The position numbers and the translations under genes are program-made. Of a DNA stretch of 64,000 nucleotides, positions 23,454 through 34,900 are shown one piece after another; position 1 is the first letter of the stretch, and every line of letters starts with the position of its first letter. The DNA comes from Pampus argenteus (Eukaryota > Chordata > Actinopteri > Scombriformes > Stromateidae): assembly GCA_036937835.1 (NCBI GenBank), contig CM072878.1, positions 9,362,501-9,426,500 of the forward strand, given 5' to 3'. The notes beneath the pieces are model-generated. The model was not told the origin of the DNA. It saw nothing but the letters and a program-made list of their open reading frames with translations, and did not search any database.

Positions 23454-25439
23454 ATGGCAGAAGACAGACAGAACAACGATAACAACAAAAGATATCCCCA
23501 CAACCTTCAGGGGGTCCTGCAGCTGGCAGTAGATGCTGGCTCCTCAGCAGCCTCAGAGGGACCTGCTCCTACTCAACCAATGTCAGAGGAGGTAAGTGCC
23601 TGTTAATTATAGGTATCACACTTTACATGACTATTTTCAAGTCTGTGGCTTTGACGCAGAACTGTAAAGATGTTTTTGACTCACAATGAGTGTGATCTTT
23701 TTTTCGTTTCAGAGGAAAGAGTGGCTCAGAGAAGCTCTCGCAGAGGTCTGCAAAGGGCAGATGGATGAAGTAGCACAGATGAAACAGTGCTTAGCTGTCC
23801 TATGCAAAGACGGAATGAGTGAAAGGGAGAAAGACGGAGAGGAGGAGAGGGATGATGAAGATGAAGATGAGCGGGAATCAGCCTTTGAGATACTGTCAGA
23901 GTTGTGTGAGAACCTGGACAATGCTAGAGGTTTGTAATACACTGCATGACACCAGAAGAATACACAAAACTCATACTGAGTTTAAATGTTGGCACATGAC
24001 AGTGTGATAAATAGGACATAATAACGTTATTGTTGATATAGTCAAAGTTGTCTATAGATATGAAATTATCTTGGAGCAACTAGAAACAGGCTTTGAGTAT
24101 TTATAATATTTGTTTGCTATCCTGATTGTGTCCCCTCTATCTCTGCTTCACAGACCTGATGACTCTGGGTGGACTGGAGTTGTGTGTCTCCCAGTATCTG
24201 TGTCATGCCCAAAGTGGGTTGAGGTGGCGTGCTGCCCAACTTATTGCTTCCTGTGCCCAGAACATGCCGCAGGTTCAGATCCACTTGCTTAGCCTTGGGG
24301 CGCTGCCAAAACTGCTGCAGCTGACAGATGCAGACCCCCACCCCACCGTCAGAGTAAAAGCCCTTTATGCAGTCTCATGTGAGTGTCGACAGCTCTGGAA
24401 AATTCACTATGAAAGCATTTAGATGAGATGATCTGCATCAAACGTCATGAACTGTAACGGCGTCCTGTTTTGATTTCAGGTCTGATCCGAGAGCAGGAGG
24501 AAGGACTCCAGGCGTTCCTGTCCCATGATGGTTTCTCAGTGCTGATGCGAGGCATACAATCAGAGATCGAGAAGCTCAGGACCAAGTCGGCATTCCTTCT
24601 GCTCAACCTGCTGACGTCACATCCCGAACAGAAAGGTACAACTGTGTGAGGACAGTGGAGGACGAGCGTCTAGGATGCTGTCTTTGAATGAATGGATTTG
24701 CAATCTGTAATATAAAGCGATTTAAATATGAACTAAAATGAGCAAAGAAAATAAAAATCATTGCACGTTTTATCTCCCGTAGCTTTAATCAGGAAGCGGT
24801 ATGTCGAGAACTCCAGCGTTGTTTACTTTTTTTCTTGTTTCCTCCTCCTTACAGACACAGTTGTCTCTATGGGTATGGCACAGCAACTGGTTTCAGTGCT
24901 CCGCACACCTCACTCACCTTTCCACGAACATGTGCTTGGTGCTCTTTGTTGGTAAGAAACATTCTCTCTTGCTATGTCTTCAGCATCTAAAGTTGACATT
25001 AATTCATAATCCATTAGTAACTGTTCCCGTTCTTGTTTCTGATGTTTGTCTAGTCTGGTGGAAAATTGTCCGCGCGGCCTCAAAGACTGCAGGGAACCTT
25101 CTCTGGGTCTGGAGGACTTACTCAGACAGAAAGCCAGAGAGCTTCAAGGAAAAGAAGAAAGTCAGGTAATCATATGTCACAAATGGCAAATTACTAAAGC
25201 AAGTTGATAAAAATGTGTTCAAGTAATGCAGACCTAAAATTGTGTTTTTAGTTTAAGAAAGAAAAATAGATGGTCATAAGGAATGTTATCTGTTTTTATT
25301 ATATTCATTTTCAAGTGCTAACCAGATGCCAAAATTAATTTTTTTTTGTTTTCAACAGGAAGAGCTGGATTTCTGTGAGCACCTGAGGGTCACATGTTTC
25401 CGTGGGCAGCAGTCAGATGATAACGGGATGGATCGCTGA
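23454..25439 (+). CDS. hspbp1: Hsp70-binding protein 1 (nucleotide exchange factor)
   Basis: Seven coding exons: 23454-23591, 23713-23929, 24154-24378, 24480-24635, 24855-24951, 25054-25165, 25359-25439; total 1,026 nt, 341 residues (human 359). HspBP1 wraps the Hsp70 ATPase lobe with armadillo-like repeats and promotes ADP release; it is the vertebrate relative of yeast Fes1. The N-terminal region has the family block NLQGVLQLAVDAG. An acidic stretch (EEERDDEDEDERE) precedes the armadillo repeats (DLMTLGGLEL, RWRAAQLIASCAQNMP, LLQLTDADPHPTVRVKAL). The long Ser/Gly tract of mammalian HspBP1 is missing from the N-terminus, accounting for the shorter length. The coding start lies 17 nt inside its exon; a non-coding exon lies upstream. 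The human gene is at 19q13.42. Confidence 0.95.
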
Positions 25440-25930
25440 TCTTCTCACTTGTTTTGGTATCAGTGTGCTAAGATGTAACGGAACATTCTTGATCTGGATC
25501 ATGAATGTTAAGCAACGCTTTTGTCTGTTACGACAGTTGCATGTAATCCAGATGCTGAATTTTACTGTGTAAATAACTGTAATGTATAAACTACTTTTTC
25601 AAGTCAGTCCAGTGTTTTCGGGTCGTCGTACCTTCAATGTACCAAATATCACCATCACTGGTAGTATATGTATTATTTTCTGTTAGGTTTGTGAAGCTTA
25701 TTCGTTTCATTTCAGTTGATTGTTTCTTAAAACATGACTCAAGAATTATGAATATTTTTGATTTTTTTACACCATATTTATTTATTATTATCAAAACAAA
25801 TGGGAGTATTTATATACATATAATGGCCAACTCACAAGTGGAAGACATCACCACAACATGCACAACGTCCAGATAACTATTGGGTGTTATGCACAACCCC
25901 TGATTAAAATACTATTGGCACAAATTGCAG

Positions 25931-25936
25931 AATAAA
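25931..25936 (+). terminator. Polyadenylation signal of hspbp1
   Basis: AATAAA about 490 nt past the hspbp1 stop. A minus-strand AATAAA (TTTATT at 25777-25786) could serve tmem86b, in which case the two convergent 3' UTRs overlap. Confidence 0.5.
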
Positions 25937-26252
25937 AATATTCTGAACAGATATTGAGTTTCTTTCCGTTTTGTGTCTAGACATATTTAAAAAAAAAAAA
26001 AAAATTACTCTTGGTATTATGCAAGCTTCTCTTATCTCTTTTGCTTCACCTTTTCCAGGTATACAGATTTCATTTAACTGTTACATTGAAATAGTTTTGA
26101 AGTGCTGATTAGTAGAATATACAGTATGTCCTTTTTCTTTCTTTTTCTTAATGTGTTAAAAGGGAGTGTTTATAGACAGTTTAGGTATTTTCCTACAGAA
26201 ATAGAAGGTGATGAAGGTACTTTGAACTTGTGGAATGCCACAGAGATGCCAC

Positions 26253-27377
26253 TTAGGACCTCTTCCATTTTGCAAAATCATCCTTGTTATCCACCGCCCT
26301 TACATCACCCACAGCGATTAGAAGCTGTGCCAAATAATATGTCACCATGACAATATAGTTACCATACTGCAGGGGTGCTACCTTGAACACTTGCAGAGCC
26401 AGCACAAGGTCAGAAACCATAAAAGACAAACCTCCCAGCAGTGTTGCCACATGGCGGGTCCTAATAGCTAAAATCGCCATTGAAATAATTACGACAGCAT
26501 AGACCCCCACAGCTGGAATGAGCAGATCTGAATCTGGCGCCTTCTTCAGAAACGGATACACATAAATGTAGAAACCTCCTCCCACCATGAACAGGATCAG
26601 GTATATAAAGCGGAACCAGGAGGAAGGGGAATCTGACACATAACGAGTCGAGAGGAAGGTGAGTGAGTACAGCAGGTGAGCCACAGCAAATGCACCCATT
26701 CCTGAAACACACACACACACACAGTATAAATTATTAAAATATAAACTGTGAATAAATAAATAACTTGTATACAAACATTTTGAGATGTTGAAAATGTATT
26801 GTTAAAAGTTATTTTTACTATTGACAGTAAATACTGTTCTGTATATACGTGTACATGGTGTAAGTACTATGCCTTTGCCTTTGCAGAAGTACCTATATTG
26901 CAGCTTATTGTGTATCTGGAAAATACTTTACTCATGTACAAACAAGGCTCTTACCATGGAGAAAAAGCTCAGGCCAAACCAGGCAGATGTCGCCCACAGC
27001 AGAGAAGAGTAGTCCTCCTACCACACCCAAGACACTCCGACCTCCATTCCAGCTCAGCACTATTGCAGCCAATAACAATATTGGTGCTGACTTGACACCG
27101 GCAGATGTGATGGATGCGGGGGAGTCAGGAGTCCACAGGTAGAAGTACACAGCTGTGGCCAAAAAGAAGGGCAAGAGAGAAAAAAGGAGAGCACAGGACT
27201 GATGGAGAGGGAGGTACAGAAAGAATGGGCAGAGAGGGGAACAAATTCCAAATAGAATCAGTTGTAGTAAGTAACATAAAGAATGATTGATTATCTATTG
27301 TGAATACGTAAATGTTTTTTAGGTACCAGATTTCTCCTCTGCCGCTTGTCATAGGCATCTGTCTCAAGGATGTCCAT
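26253..27377 (-). CDS. tmem86b: Lysoplasmalogenase TMEM86B (YhhN family)
   Basis: Three exons, in gene order: 27327-27377, 26955-27198, 26253-26701; total 744 nt, 247 residues (human TMEM86A 240, TMEM86B 226). The family hydrolyses the vinyl-ether bond of lysoplasmalogens in the ER membrane. The sequence shows roughly eight hydrophobic helices and YhhN signatures: FSAVGDICLVWPE (acidic residue in a helix), GMGAFAVAHLLY, MVSDLVLALQ and VTYYLAQLLIA. Assignment to B rather than A rests mainly on its neighbour hspbp1, because the human pair is close on 19q13.42. The first exon (MDILETDAYDK) has a rather weak donor (CTG, GTACCT), so the N-terminus is the least certain part. A (TG)n run forms the acceptor of exon 3. 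Confidence 0.87.
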
Positions 27378-28461
27378 CTTCTGCAGCACTGACCTGGGCG
27401 CAACCTTCTATTTTCTTCTGCTATTGCAGTTACAACAGAGATGATCACAGCAATTTATAATCCTTGAATCTTCTTGTCTTGTTCTGCCGTTCACCGTCTC
27501 GGTCGATGGATTCTCTGCCGTGTATCTCCGTCTGTTTGTTTCAGAGCAGTGAACTTTAGACCGATCCGTGCTGTCTGATAGCACTCTGATAATCAATGCC
27601 CTTGCGGTTTTGAGTTTTCAAAGTGCTGACCTTTGACCTTTCCCACTGAAGCACATTGGTGACATCAACACACAAAGGTGCAAAGTTGAACTCGGCGCAG
27701 CAATTGTGATTATTAGTCGTCCACATATGATGAGGTTGTTATCTTACTTTATATTATGATGTTTGTTGGCATTTAAACACACATGCTTGAATTTTGTCAG
27801 ATTGACTGTGTGTAAATAACCTCATCCATGTCTGGAAAGAACATAATCCTTTTAAATCATGTCTCTAAACATTGTAGGCATTGTATCTCTGCAGCAACTA
27901 TTACAAGAAAAGGGAATAAATCTACTCGCAGTTGTGTTCACTAGATGGCCACAAAGCTTCAGATTTCACCAAAAAGGCAAAAGAACAGAAACACCAACTG
28001 TGCACCATCGACAGCAGAGCTGCAGATATAAAATCATTATGTTGTAAACATGCAGGACAAATGAATGAAATGAAAAGTGCACTGATTGATGTACAGTACA
28101 TGTAATGTAAGAATCACATTCTATCCCATCTGTAACCCTAAATTGATGGAGGTAAAGCAGCATGTGATAATTCCACAGACCGAAGAACCAACAATGATTA
28201 ACTGTGGCCTCTCTGAGTCAAACTTTGCACTGTGCTTGCCCACAGCTCCTGGTGTCGCGGGCCGCTCGTTGTGCTTCACGTTGAGTTCTGGAGAGGTGTG
28301 GGATTATCAGGTGAATAGAGCAATAAACAGTGAGTGTAGAGTTTGAAGGAGATCATATGTGAACTAAAAAAGCAGACATGTATTTGTGTTGGTATGTTGC
28401 TTTGTGTTTCAGGTGATTGTTCTGGTATTTTATTAACATGTTTGCTTTCTTTGTACAGAAC
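27378..28461. promoter_or_regulatory. Divergent promoter interval of tmem86b and aspdh
   Basis: The start codons of the two genes are 1.08 kb apart on opposite strands. A direct repeat of nuclear-receptor half-sites lies at 27627-27639. A stretch with a good acceptor and a good donor (about 28247-28310, plus strand) could be a non-coding first exon of aspdh. Confidence 0.45.
27627..27639. promoter_or_regulatory. Perfect DR1 nuclear-receptor site
   Basis: TGACCTTTGACCT reads AGGTCAAAGGTCA on the other strand, two perfect half-sites with a one-base spacer, the preferred site of HNF4 and of RXR/PPAR dimers. It lies 250 bases upstream of the tmem86b ATG. Confidence 0.6.
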
Positions 28462-28572
28462 ATGGCAACCAGCACTTCTTCCCTAAGGATTGGAGTTGTA
28501 GGATATGGACATCTAGGTCTGCAAAGTATATAATGTACAAGTATGATAATCTATCCACAACTTTTGTTTTTA

Positions 28573-28613
<41 letters not shown>

Positions 28614-28773
28614 GCGCTGCAGGACAGTACCTGGTGGAGAGGATCCTTAAAGATGGAGCTGCTTTCGGTTTAACTCTGGCTTTTGTTTGGAACAGAAAGT
28701 CTGAGAAGCTCAAAGGTTTAATTGATGATAAACTCATACTTGGTGATCTATCATCCTTTGCAGACAGGTGCAA

Positions 28774-28804
<31 letters not shown>

Positions 28805-30678
28805 CACGTAATAGAAATGTGCAGAACACAGTGTGAGCATCTTATTTTTATCTGTTATTATTGACAATATGCGCCTAATGCACCATGACATCCTTTTTAA
28901 ACCTCGATGAATAACCTGTGTGTCATTTACAGGCAGTGTGATGTGATTGTAGAGGTGTGCCATCCTCAGGTAGTGAAAGAATTTGGGCTCCACTTCCTGT
29001 CTCAGTCTCATTTCATGGTGAGATTCTTTTCTATTTGTGTGGGTGTGGTGATTACATTACTTTACTCTTTATTGTCAGCGACTGATTTTTATAGAGCAGC
29101 ATTTGTAGCAGTTGTAGATATGTGTCCCTCCTACCTGGTGAGATATTCGACGGTGTCTGTCACAGAGATTCGCAGATTTGTTTTGCGTCATTTCAAATGT
29201 TTGCATAAAAAAAGCTATTTAGTAGTTTATATTGTAGAAGATTAATTAACCTTGATAAATCCTGAAAAAGACGTAACAGAGACAAGAGTAAGTAACGAGT
29301 AATGAGGTGTTTTCATGTTTGTTAGTAAAGGTTTTATTTTGACAGCTGACCTGACACTGAGTAGTTTTCACTGTTAATCACTGAATCCTGTTGTACCTTT
29401 ACTTTCCGCTCCTCTCAGGTGGGATCTCCCTCCGCCCTCTCTGATCCTGATCTGAACCAGAAACTCCGTCAGGCGGCTCAGCTGCATGGCAGGACGCTCT
29501 ACATCCCCAGTGGTGCATTATGGGGAGGCCAGGATATCCAGAGGCTGAATGATAGTGGGGCCTTGAAGGTAACACTTGAGTAGTGCAGGAGTGGAGTTAC
29601 ACAGAGTGGCAAAGGCACAGAAAGGTGTGCAGTGCTCAGTCTTCACATGGTTTAGACTGAGAATTAAAGTGCAAACGCTTTGTTTTCAATTAAAGTTGTG
29701 TTTGTTGCACAAAACTCCCAATAAAGGAATTCACTGATGCAAAATTTGTTCTTTCAACACAGAAAAGTACTGTGATCTGAGACTTTATTGGGTTAAACTC
29801 TTGGCACTTTTGTACTGCATGTTGAATCCAATAGTACACGCTGACCTAATTATTTTATCAAAAGCATCCATTACCCCTTACATCTTCTTGTTGCTCACAT
29901 TTTTAACATCAATATAGAGTTGACATGAGCAGAACAGTTGCTGAATGTGACCCAGCGCGGTCCTTTGATTGAACTCTGTTTTTTCTCTCGGCTTGTTTTC
30001 AAGGCTTTGTTTATAAGAATGTCCAAGCATCCATCCTGCTTCCGGCTGACAGGAGATGTCCTCTCCGATTGGACAGAGGGCGAGGGCAGGCATGTTTTAT
30101 TCAGAGGCTCGGTGGCAGAGCTGTGCCCCCTTGCTCCTAATAATGTTAACACCATGGCGGCAGCAGCAGTGGCAGCAGGAAAACTCGGCTTTACAGGTGT
30201 TCAGGGAGAGATTGTGTCTGACACAGCGTGAGTCCCCTCTAAAAAAATCTGATTGATCAAATGTAGCCTTTTTATATCTGCGTGAATCAGCCTATTTCAT
30301 ACCTCTTCATGCCCCAGGTTAAGTGACTATCATGTGGTGGAGGTGGAGGTGACCGGTCAAAACGGCTTCTCAGTACACACAGTGAGGAGGAATCCAGCCA
30401 GACTCGGTGCTGTAACCGGCAGTGCAACATACGACTCCTTCTGGAATAGTTTACTTGGTGAGCTCTGCATTGTTTTCTAAACTATTTTTTTAACGATGAT
30501 GATGATGATGATGATGTAAAACACCATGAGGCAGTACCAGTCTAAAAATATTATCAGTTAAATGTACTTAAATATTACATGATTAAACTGTTAATACTGA
30601 TCCTTGAGAGTCTGATTTGTGCCTTTCTTTTTCTTTTTAGTTTGCAAAGGTCATGGAGGCAGAGTTTACTTGTGCTGA
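28462..30678 (+). CDS. aspdh: Aspartate dehydrogenase domain-containing protein
   Basis: Seven coding exons: 28462-28516, 28623-28767, 28933-29017, 29419-29568, 30004-30227, 30318-30457, 30641-30678; total 837 nt, 278 residues (human ASPDH 283). The family resembles NAD(P)-dependent L-aspartate dehydrogenase, which converts aspartate to iminoaspartate/oxaloacetate; activity of the vertebrate protein is not established here. The N-terminal Rossmann motif GVVGYGHLG is followed by the nucleotide-binding VWNRKSEK segment, EVCHPQVVKEFG, and the catalytic-domain blocks YIPSGALWGGQDI, CPLAPNNVNTMAAAA and DYHVVEVEVTG. Exon 2 (145 nt, so skipping it shifts the frame) is flanked by a (TG)n tract at its acceptor and a (CA)n tract just after its donor. 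The human gene lies next to POLD1-SPIB on 19q13.33. Confidence 0.94.
28577..28608 (+). repeat. (TG)16 at the aspdh exon 2 acceptor
   Basis: An uninterrupted (TG)n run ends 14 bases before the exon and replaces the normal polypyrimidine tract. Confidence 0.95.
28774..28808 (+). repeat. (CA)n after the aspdh exon 2 donor
   Basis: A CA run begins seven bases beyond the exon 2 donor and is complementary to the TG run on the other side of the exon. Confidence 0.95.
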
Positions 30679-30815
30679 AGCCAGCGACAACGTCGGGAAG
30701 GAAACAGATTCACATTCATCCGGTTCCAGATAAATCAGAAGGTGGATAGATCGCGTGGATCAGTATGTTACTGTGCGTTTGAAAGACCAACAACTCTTTT
30801 TGATATTTGCCTTCC

Positions 30816-30821
30816 AATAAA
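30816..30821 (+). terminator. Polyadenylation signal of aspdh
   Basis: AATAAA about 140 nt after the stop. The gys1 transcript appears to end about 60 bases further on, so the two convergent genes nearly touch. Confidence 0.7.
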
Positions 30822-30884
30822 ATGGATGCAAACAAAGAAAGAAGTTACGATTTGTAAAACATCATATATTCTATATATTTAAAC

Positions 30885-30890
30885 TTTATT
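30885..30890 (-). terminator. Polyadenylation signal of gys1
   Basis: TTTATT on the plus strand is AATAAA in the gys1 transcript, giving a 3' UTR of about 1.05 kb (30870-31927) that includes an (ATA)n run at 31556-31602. Confidence 0.55.
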
Positions 30891-31555
30891 ATAAGTTCAT
30901 CTGGTGCAACAAATGTAACAAATGATAAACCTCTTACAGGAGTATATACGTCCAGGTAAAACCATTTTCCTTTTTCCATAACAGACAAATAGTCAAGACG
31001 TACTCTAGCTCCTATTGCAGCCCTTTCTCTCATGTCTTTCACATGTCTCATCCTATTCCTTTCACAAATATATTCTTACTTAGGAATAAGCATCCCCACA
31101 CAAGCACACACACACACACACACAGACAGATAAACATGAGGATATTTATCAGTATGGCTGTGACACAATAAGGCGCAGAAATAAAATGAAAACACACACA
31201 CACAAACTACAGAACCAAAAGCTTTTTCAGAATTGTATTCTGATGCTATTTGGTCTTGTGTTTGCATGTTGTTTTTTTTTTTACATTGTATTTCCATCCT
31301 GGGAGGTTTTGTAGTAAACGAGGCTTTTTTAATGAAAGAAAAAAAAATGCTACAACAACGTGGATAACTAAATTTGAAATACTGTGTCATCACTCTTTTA
31401 AGGAAAACATTAAAGGTAAAAAGGATAAGTTTTCTTTGTGGCTACTAACAGCAACTGACTCTGGCTTTACATGGGCTTTTGTTCCTGCACTGGAAGTGTT
31501 AAGATGACAAGCTGGTAAAAAAGGAGGGATATATTCTTTACCCCTCCAGAGACTC

Positions 31556-31556
31556 C

Positions 31557-31602
<46 letters not shown>
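31556..31602. repeat. (ATA)n microsatellite in the gys1 3' UTR
   Basis: About 15 trinucleotide units, read directly. Confidence 0.95.
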
Positions 31603-31604
<2 letters not shown>

Positions 31605-31927
31605 GTTATTATTTTCATTGCTGTATACCTACATTATCCAGTGTTAGTACCCTACAAAATGCTGGTGTAGCTGAAAGAATACCAAAACACGTCCAACTAT
31701 ACTTTAAAAAAATTTTGAGGTATGCACAGGTCAGTCAGTGATGCAATTTTCACAACGTGCCAATATTAAAAATGTTTCTTTTATCACTCGTGTTCACACA
31801 GCAGCACTCATTTAATATAGTGTGGGAGCATGTGGATGACTTTAACGAATGCCACAGTTTCACTAGTGAGGTTAAGTATGTGTACTCTATGTATGTGTAT
31901 GTGTGTGTGTGTTTCTGAGCGCGTGTC

Positions 31928-34900
31928 TCAGTTTTTGTTGCTTGTGACGCCGTTGCCGTTCCCGTTGGCCTCATGGACAGCAGAAACCTTGTTTTTTAAC
32001 GGCAGGGTGTAGGGCTGGCGGATATTCACCCGGTCCTTTTCTGCCTCCAGATCCTCATCGTAGCGTTCGTCTTCATCATTGTCCTCAGCCTCGCTGTGGT
32101 GGGGGGAAGAATGGCGGGACAGAGATGGGGATGGCGGCACAGAGGCTGGTCGGGGGTAGCGGAAACCTGAGGTCTGAGGATGAGAACGAGAGCAACCGAA
32201 TGTCTGTCAAGAGGATGGAACTGAAAAGATTTACGCACACATTAACATTAAAACTTGCACGCAAGTTCAAACTTACTGAGGTGGGATCATGATGTTCGTA
32301 AATGAAGGTATCAGGGAAGGCTTTAGCCAAGGCCATATGACGGGCAGATACATAATACTAGTGCAGAATAGAGGAGAAAGAAACAACATTTATTCATTTC
32401 AAAGTTGACACATGAACAAAACTGATCTTCCAAATTCAAAAATCTCACCTTGCCAAGGTATCTCCAGTCCAGGAGGTCACTTAGACGCTCAGTCCGATTC
32501 CTCTGGATGATCCGCTGGCGCCGACTCTGCTTGCAGAACTGGAACAGGAAGGAAGTGAGCTGGTTACACGACTCGTCCACACCTCGAAACCGCCGGTCCA
32601 GGATGTAAATACCTGCGAAAGGAATCAGCGGGATGTGAGAGGGATCCCTCTTTATAAAAAACAGAAAAACTTTGAGAATGATTTAAAAGAAACGCACCGT
32701 ACGCTGAGGGGTCTGCTATGTGTTCCTCCATGAAACAGCCAAACCCCGACAGGTTAGTTGAGATAGATGGAATTCCCATGACGGTGCACTCAGCTGAAAG
32801 TGACAGAAGGAGTCTGTTTAACATTTGGGTATAATATATTATACCTTATACCTTATGAACATGTATGAGTCATACCTGGTGTGTAGCCCCAAGGCTCATA
32901 GTAAGAAGGAAATACGCCAAGGTGGCAGCCTCTTACAAACTCCTCATAATCCATGGGAAGCAGAGGAGAGGTGGATGAAAGGAACTCTGGATGGAAAATA
33001 ATCTAAAGTAGGGAGAAGCCATTCAGTATCAGAGCATCAGCCAAAACCACCACAAACCAGAGTATTCTGTATTCACGTAAGAGGTTATCGTTTTATTTAC
33101 TGAGCTGTGACATACCTTGACACGGTCAGCAGAACTGTTGAAGAGGCCAATGCGGCGGACACAGGTTAGGATGGGGTCCCCGCTGTCCTCTAACATGTTA
33201 TGGGTACAGATCGGAGGCTGGCACTGTCTCTGAGTCGCAAAGATGGCACGCTTCATAATGGTAAAATCCTCCTTGTCCAGCATCTTTGACACATCTGGCA
33301 ACTGCCCGCTGGAAAAAAAAAGATTAGAGATTAGACCTCATGATGATGTTCAATCATCTGGGTTCTTATTTGTATGGAGATCTGATGTGAAGAATCTGGA
33401 TTTTGTTGCAAAGGTAGGTCATTCCACATCTCACAGGTTGTGTGAAATAAACTGTAAGTGGTGAACTTACACTAGTAGAGACTCGTAAAGTTTCTTTCCA
33501 AAGCGTTCCTTCACAGTCTGAGCAGTATCCCTGTCAGGGAGAGAAAAAAAAAAAAAGAGAATAATAAAAAGAAACAAACATTTTTCCATGTCGTCTGCCG
33601 GTGAAGATAAACCAGTATCTGTCTCTATATGGATGAATGTAGCGCCTCACCAGAGCTGCTTTCTGACTGCCTGGCCCTTCAGGGTCTCCACATTGAAGTT
33701 GTTTGTACGAGCCGGCATGATGAAGAATGCAATGACGGTCACGTCACTGTGATTGACCTGCGACAGGCAGACCAGACAGAAATATGAGGTTCGATTTTAC
33801 ACTTCAATACATGCGTACATCTGCCTTCGCAAAGAGACAAACACACACACACACTTACTCTTAGTAGATAGTTGAGTCGGGCTAAAGCCTCCAAGAAGAT
33901 GTCGGCTCCTTTGTTGGAAAATTCATACCTTCCGGCAATGAAGAGGAATAAACACTTGTCCAGGTTGAAGTCAAGGTGCCTGATGGTCGAGAGAAAAAAA
34001 CAAAATCTGTCACATGATCTGGAGGAGTCGCACTTTGACTGTCTGGCTTACAATGTACAAGTTCATTTACAACTGCATAACTAGCGAAACAACATATTGA
34101 AATTACTTATACCGTGTTCATTTCGGTTCTTTTTATTACCGACACTCAAATAAAAGTTTCCACCTAAAGTCAACAGAACATACCGACATAATATGTACAT
34201 TAAAACACACTCAATTCACTTGCATTTCCTTACTATTATCACTTAATCATCAACACTCAAAATATTCATCCTCTCTTAACTTGCTGCTAAAGTTTTATTG
34301 TGAGATGTGCTGCGGGATCTCTGACCCGTAGAAGTGTCCCCTGACAAACTCCTGAATCCGATTTTTGCTCTGAGCGTGGAGGTTTTGAAACTCATGAACA
34401 GCTGAGAACTTCTTCACATTGAGCCCGTTGGGGGTGATGATGTCTGTGTGTGGTGGACATAAACAGAGACAAAGAGACAAGAGAAGTTTAGAAGTATCTA
34501 ATTAGAGAACGTATCCCTGTTCAGTGGACCTGCTTGCTCAGTCAGTGAGAATAAAAATGAACAGTTGAGGACATTTCTGAACACAGTGTCATCATCATCA
34601 TCATCATCATCATCATCAATTCAATTCACCTCCACACACCTGGTTTCCTCTTAAGCAGGTGCTCTGCCTCAATGGCTGTGATCTGTGACACCGTGGTGAA
34701 GACGTGGGCACAGTGTGCAGCCGCCCGCTCAATACAGTAACGATGATAGATCTGTCTGTCACCTGCTTCCTTATCCACGTTGAACTGAACCAGACACAAA
34801 CAGGACCGAGAGAGAGAAAAAGAGTATAAAGGAAGTATACCGATCAATTTTATTTCTATACATAGGATTGGGTTTTTTTTCTAATTACATTACTAATGTA

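Noticed and set aside
26253..27377. Assignment as TMEM86A
   Set aside because: Neighbouring hspbp1 favours TMEM86B; sequence alone does not decide strongly, so this remains a small risk.
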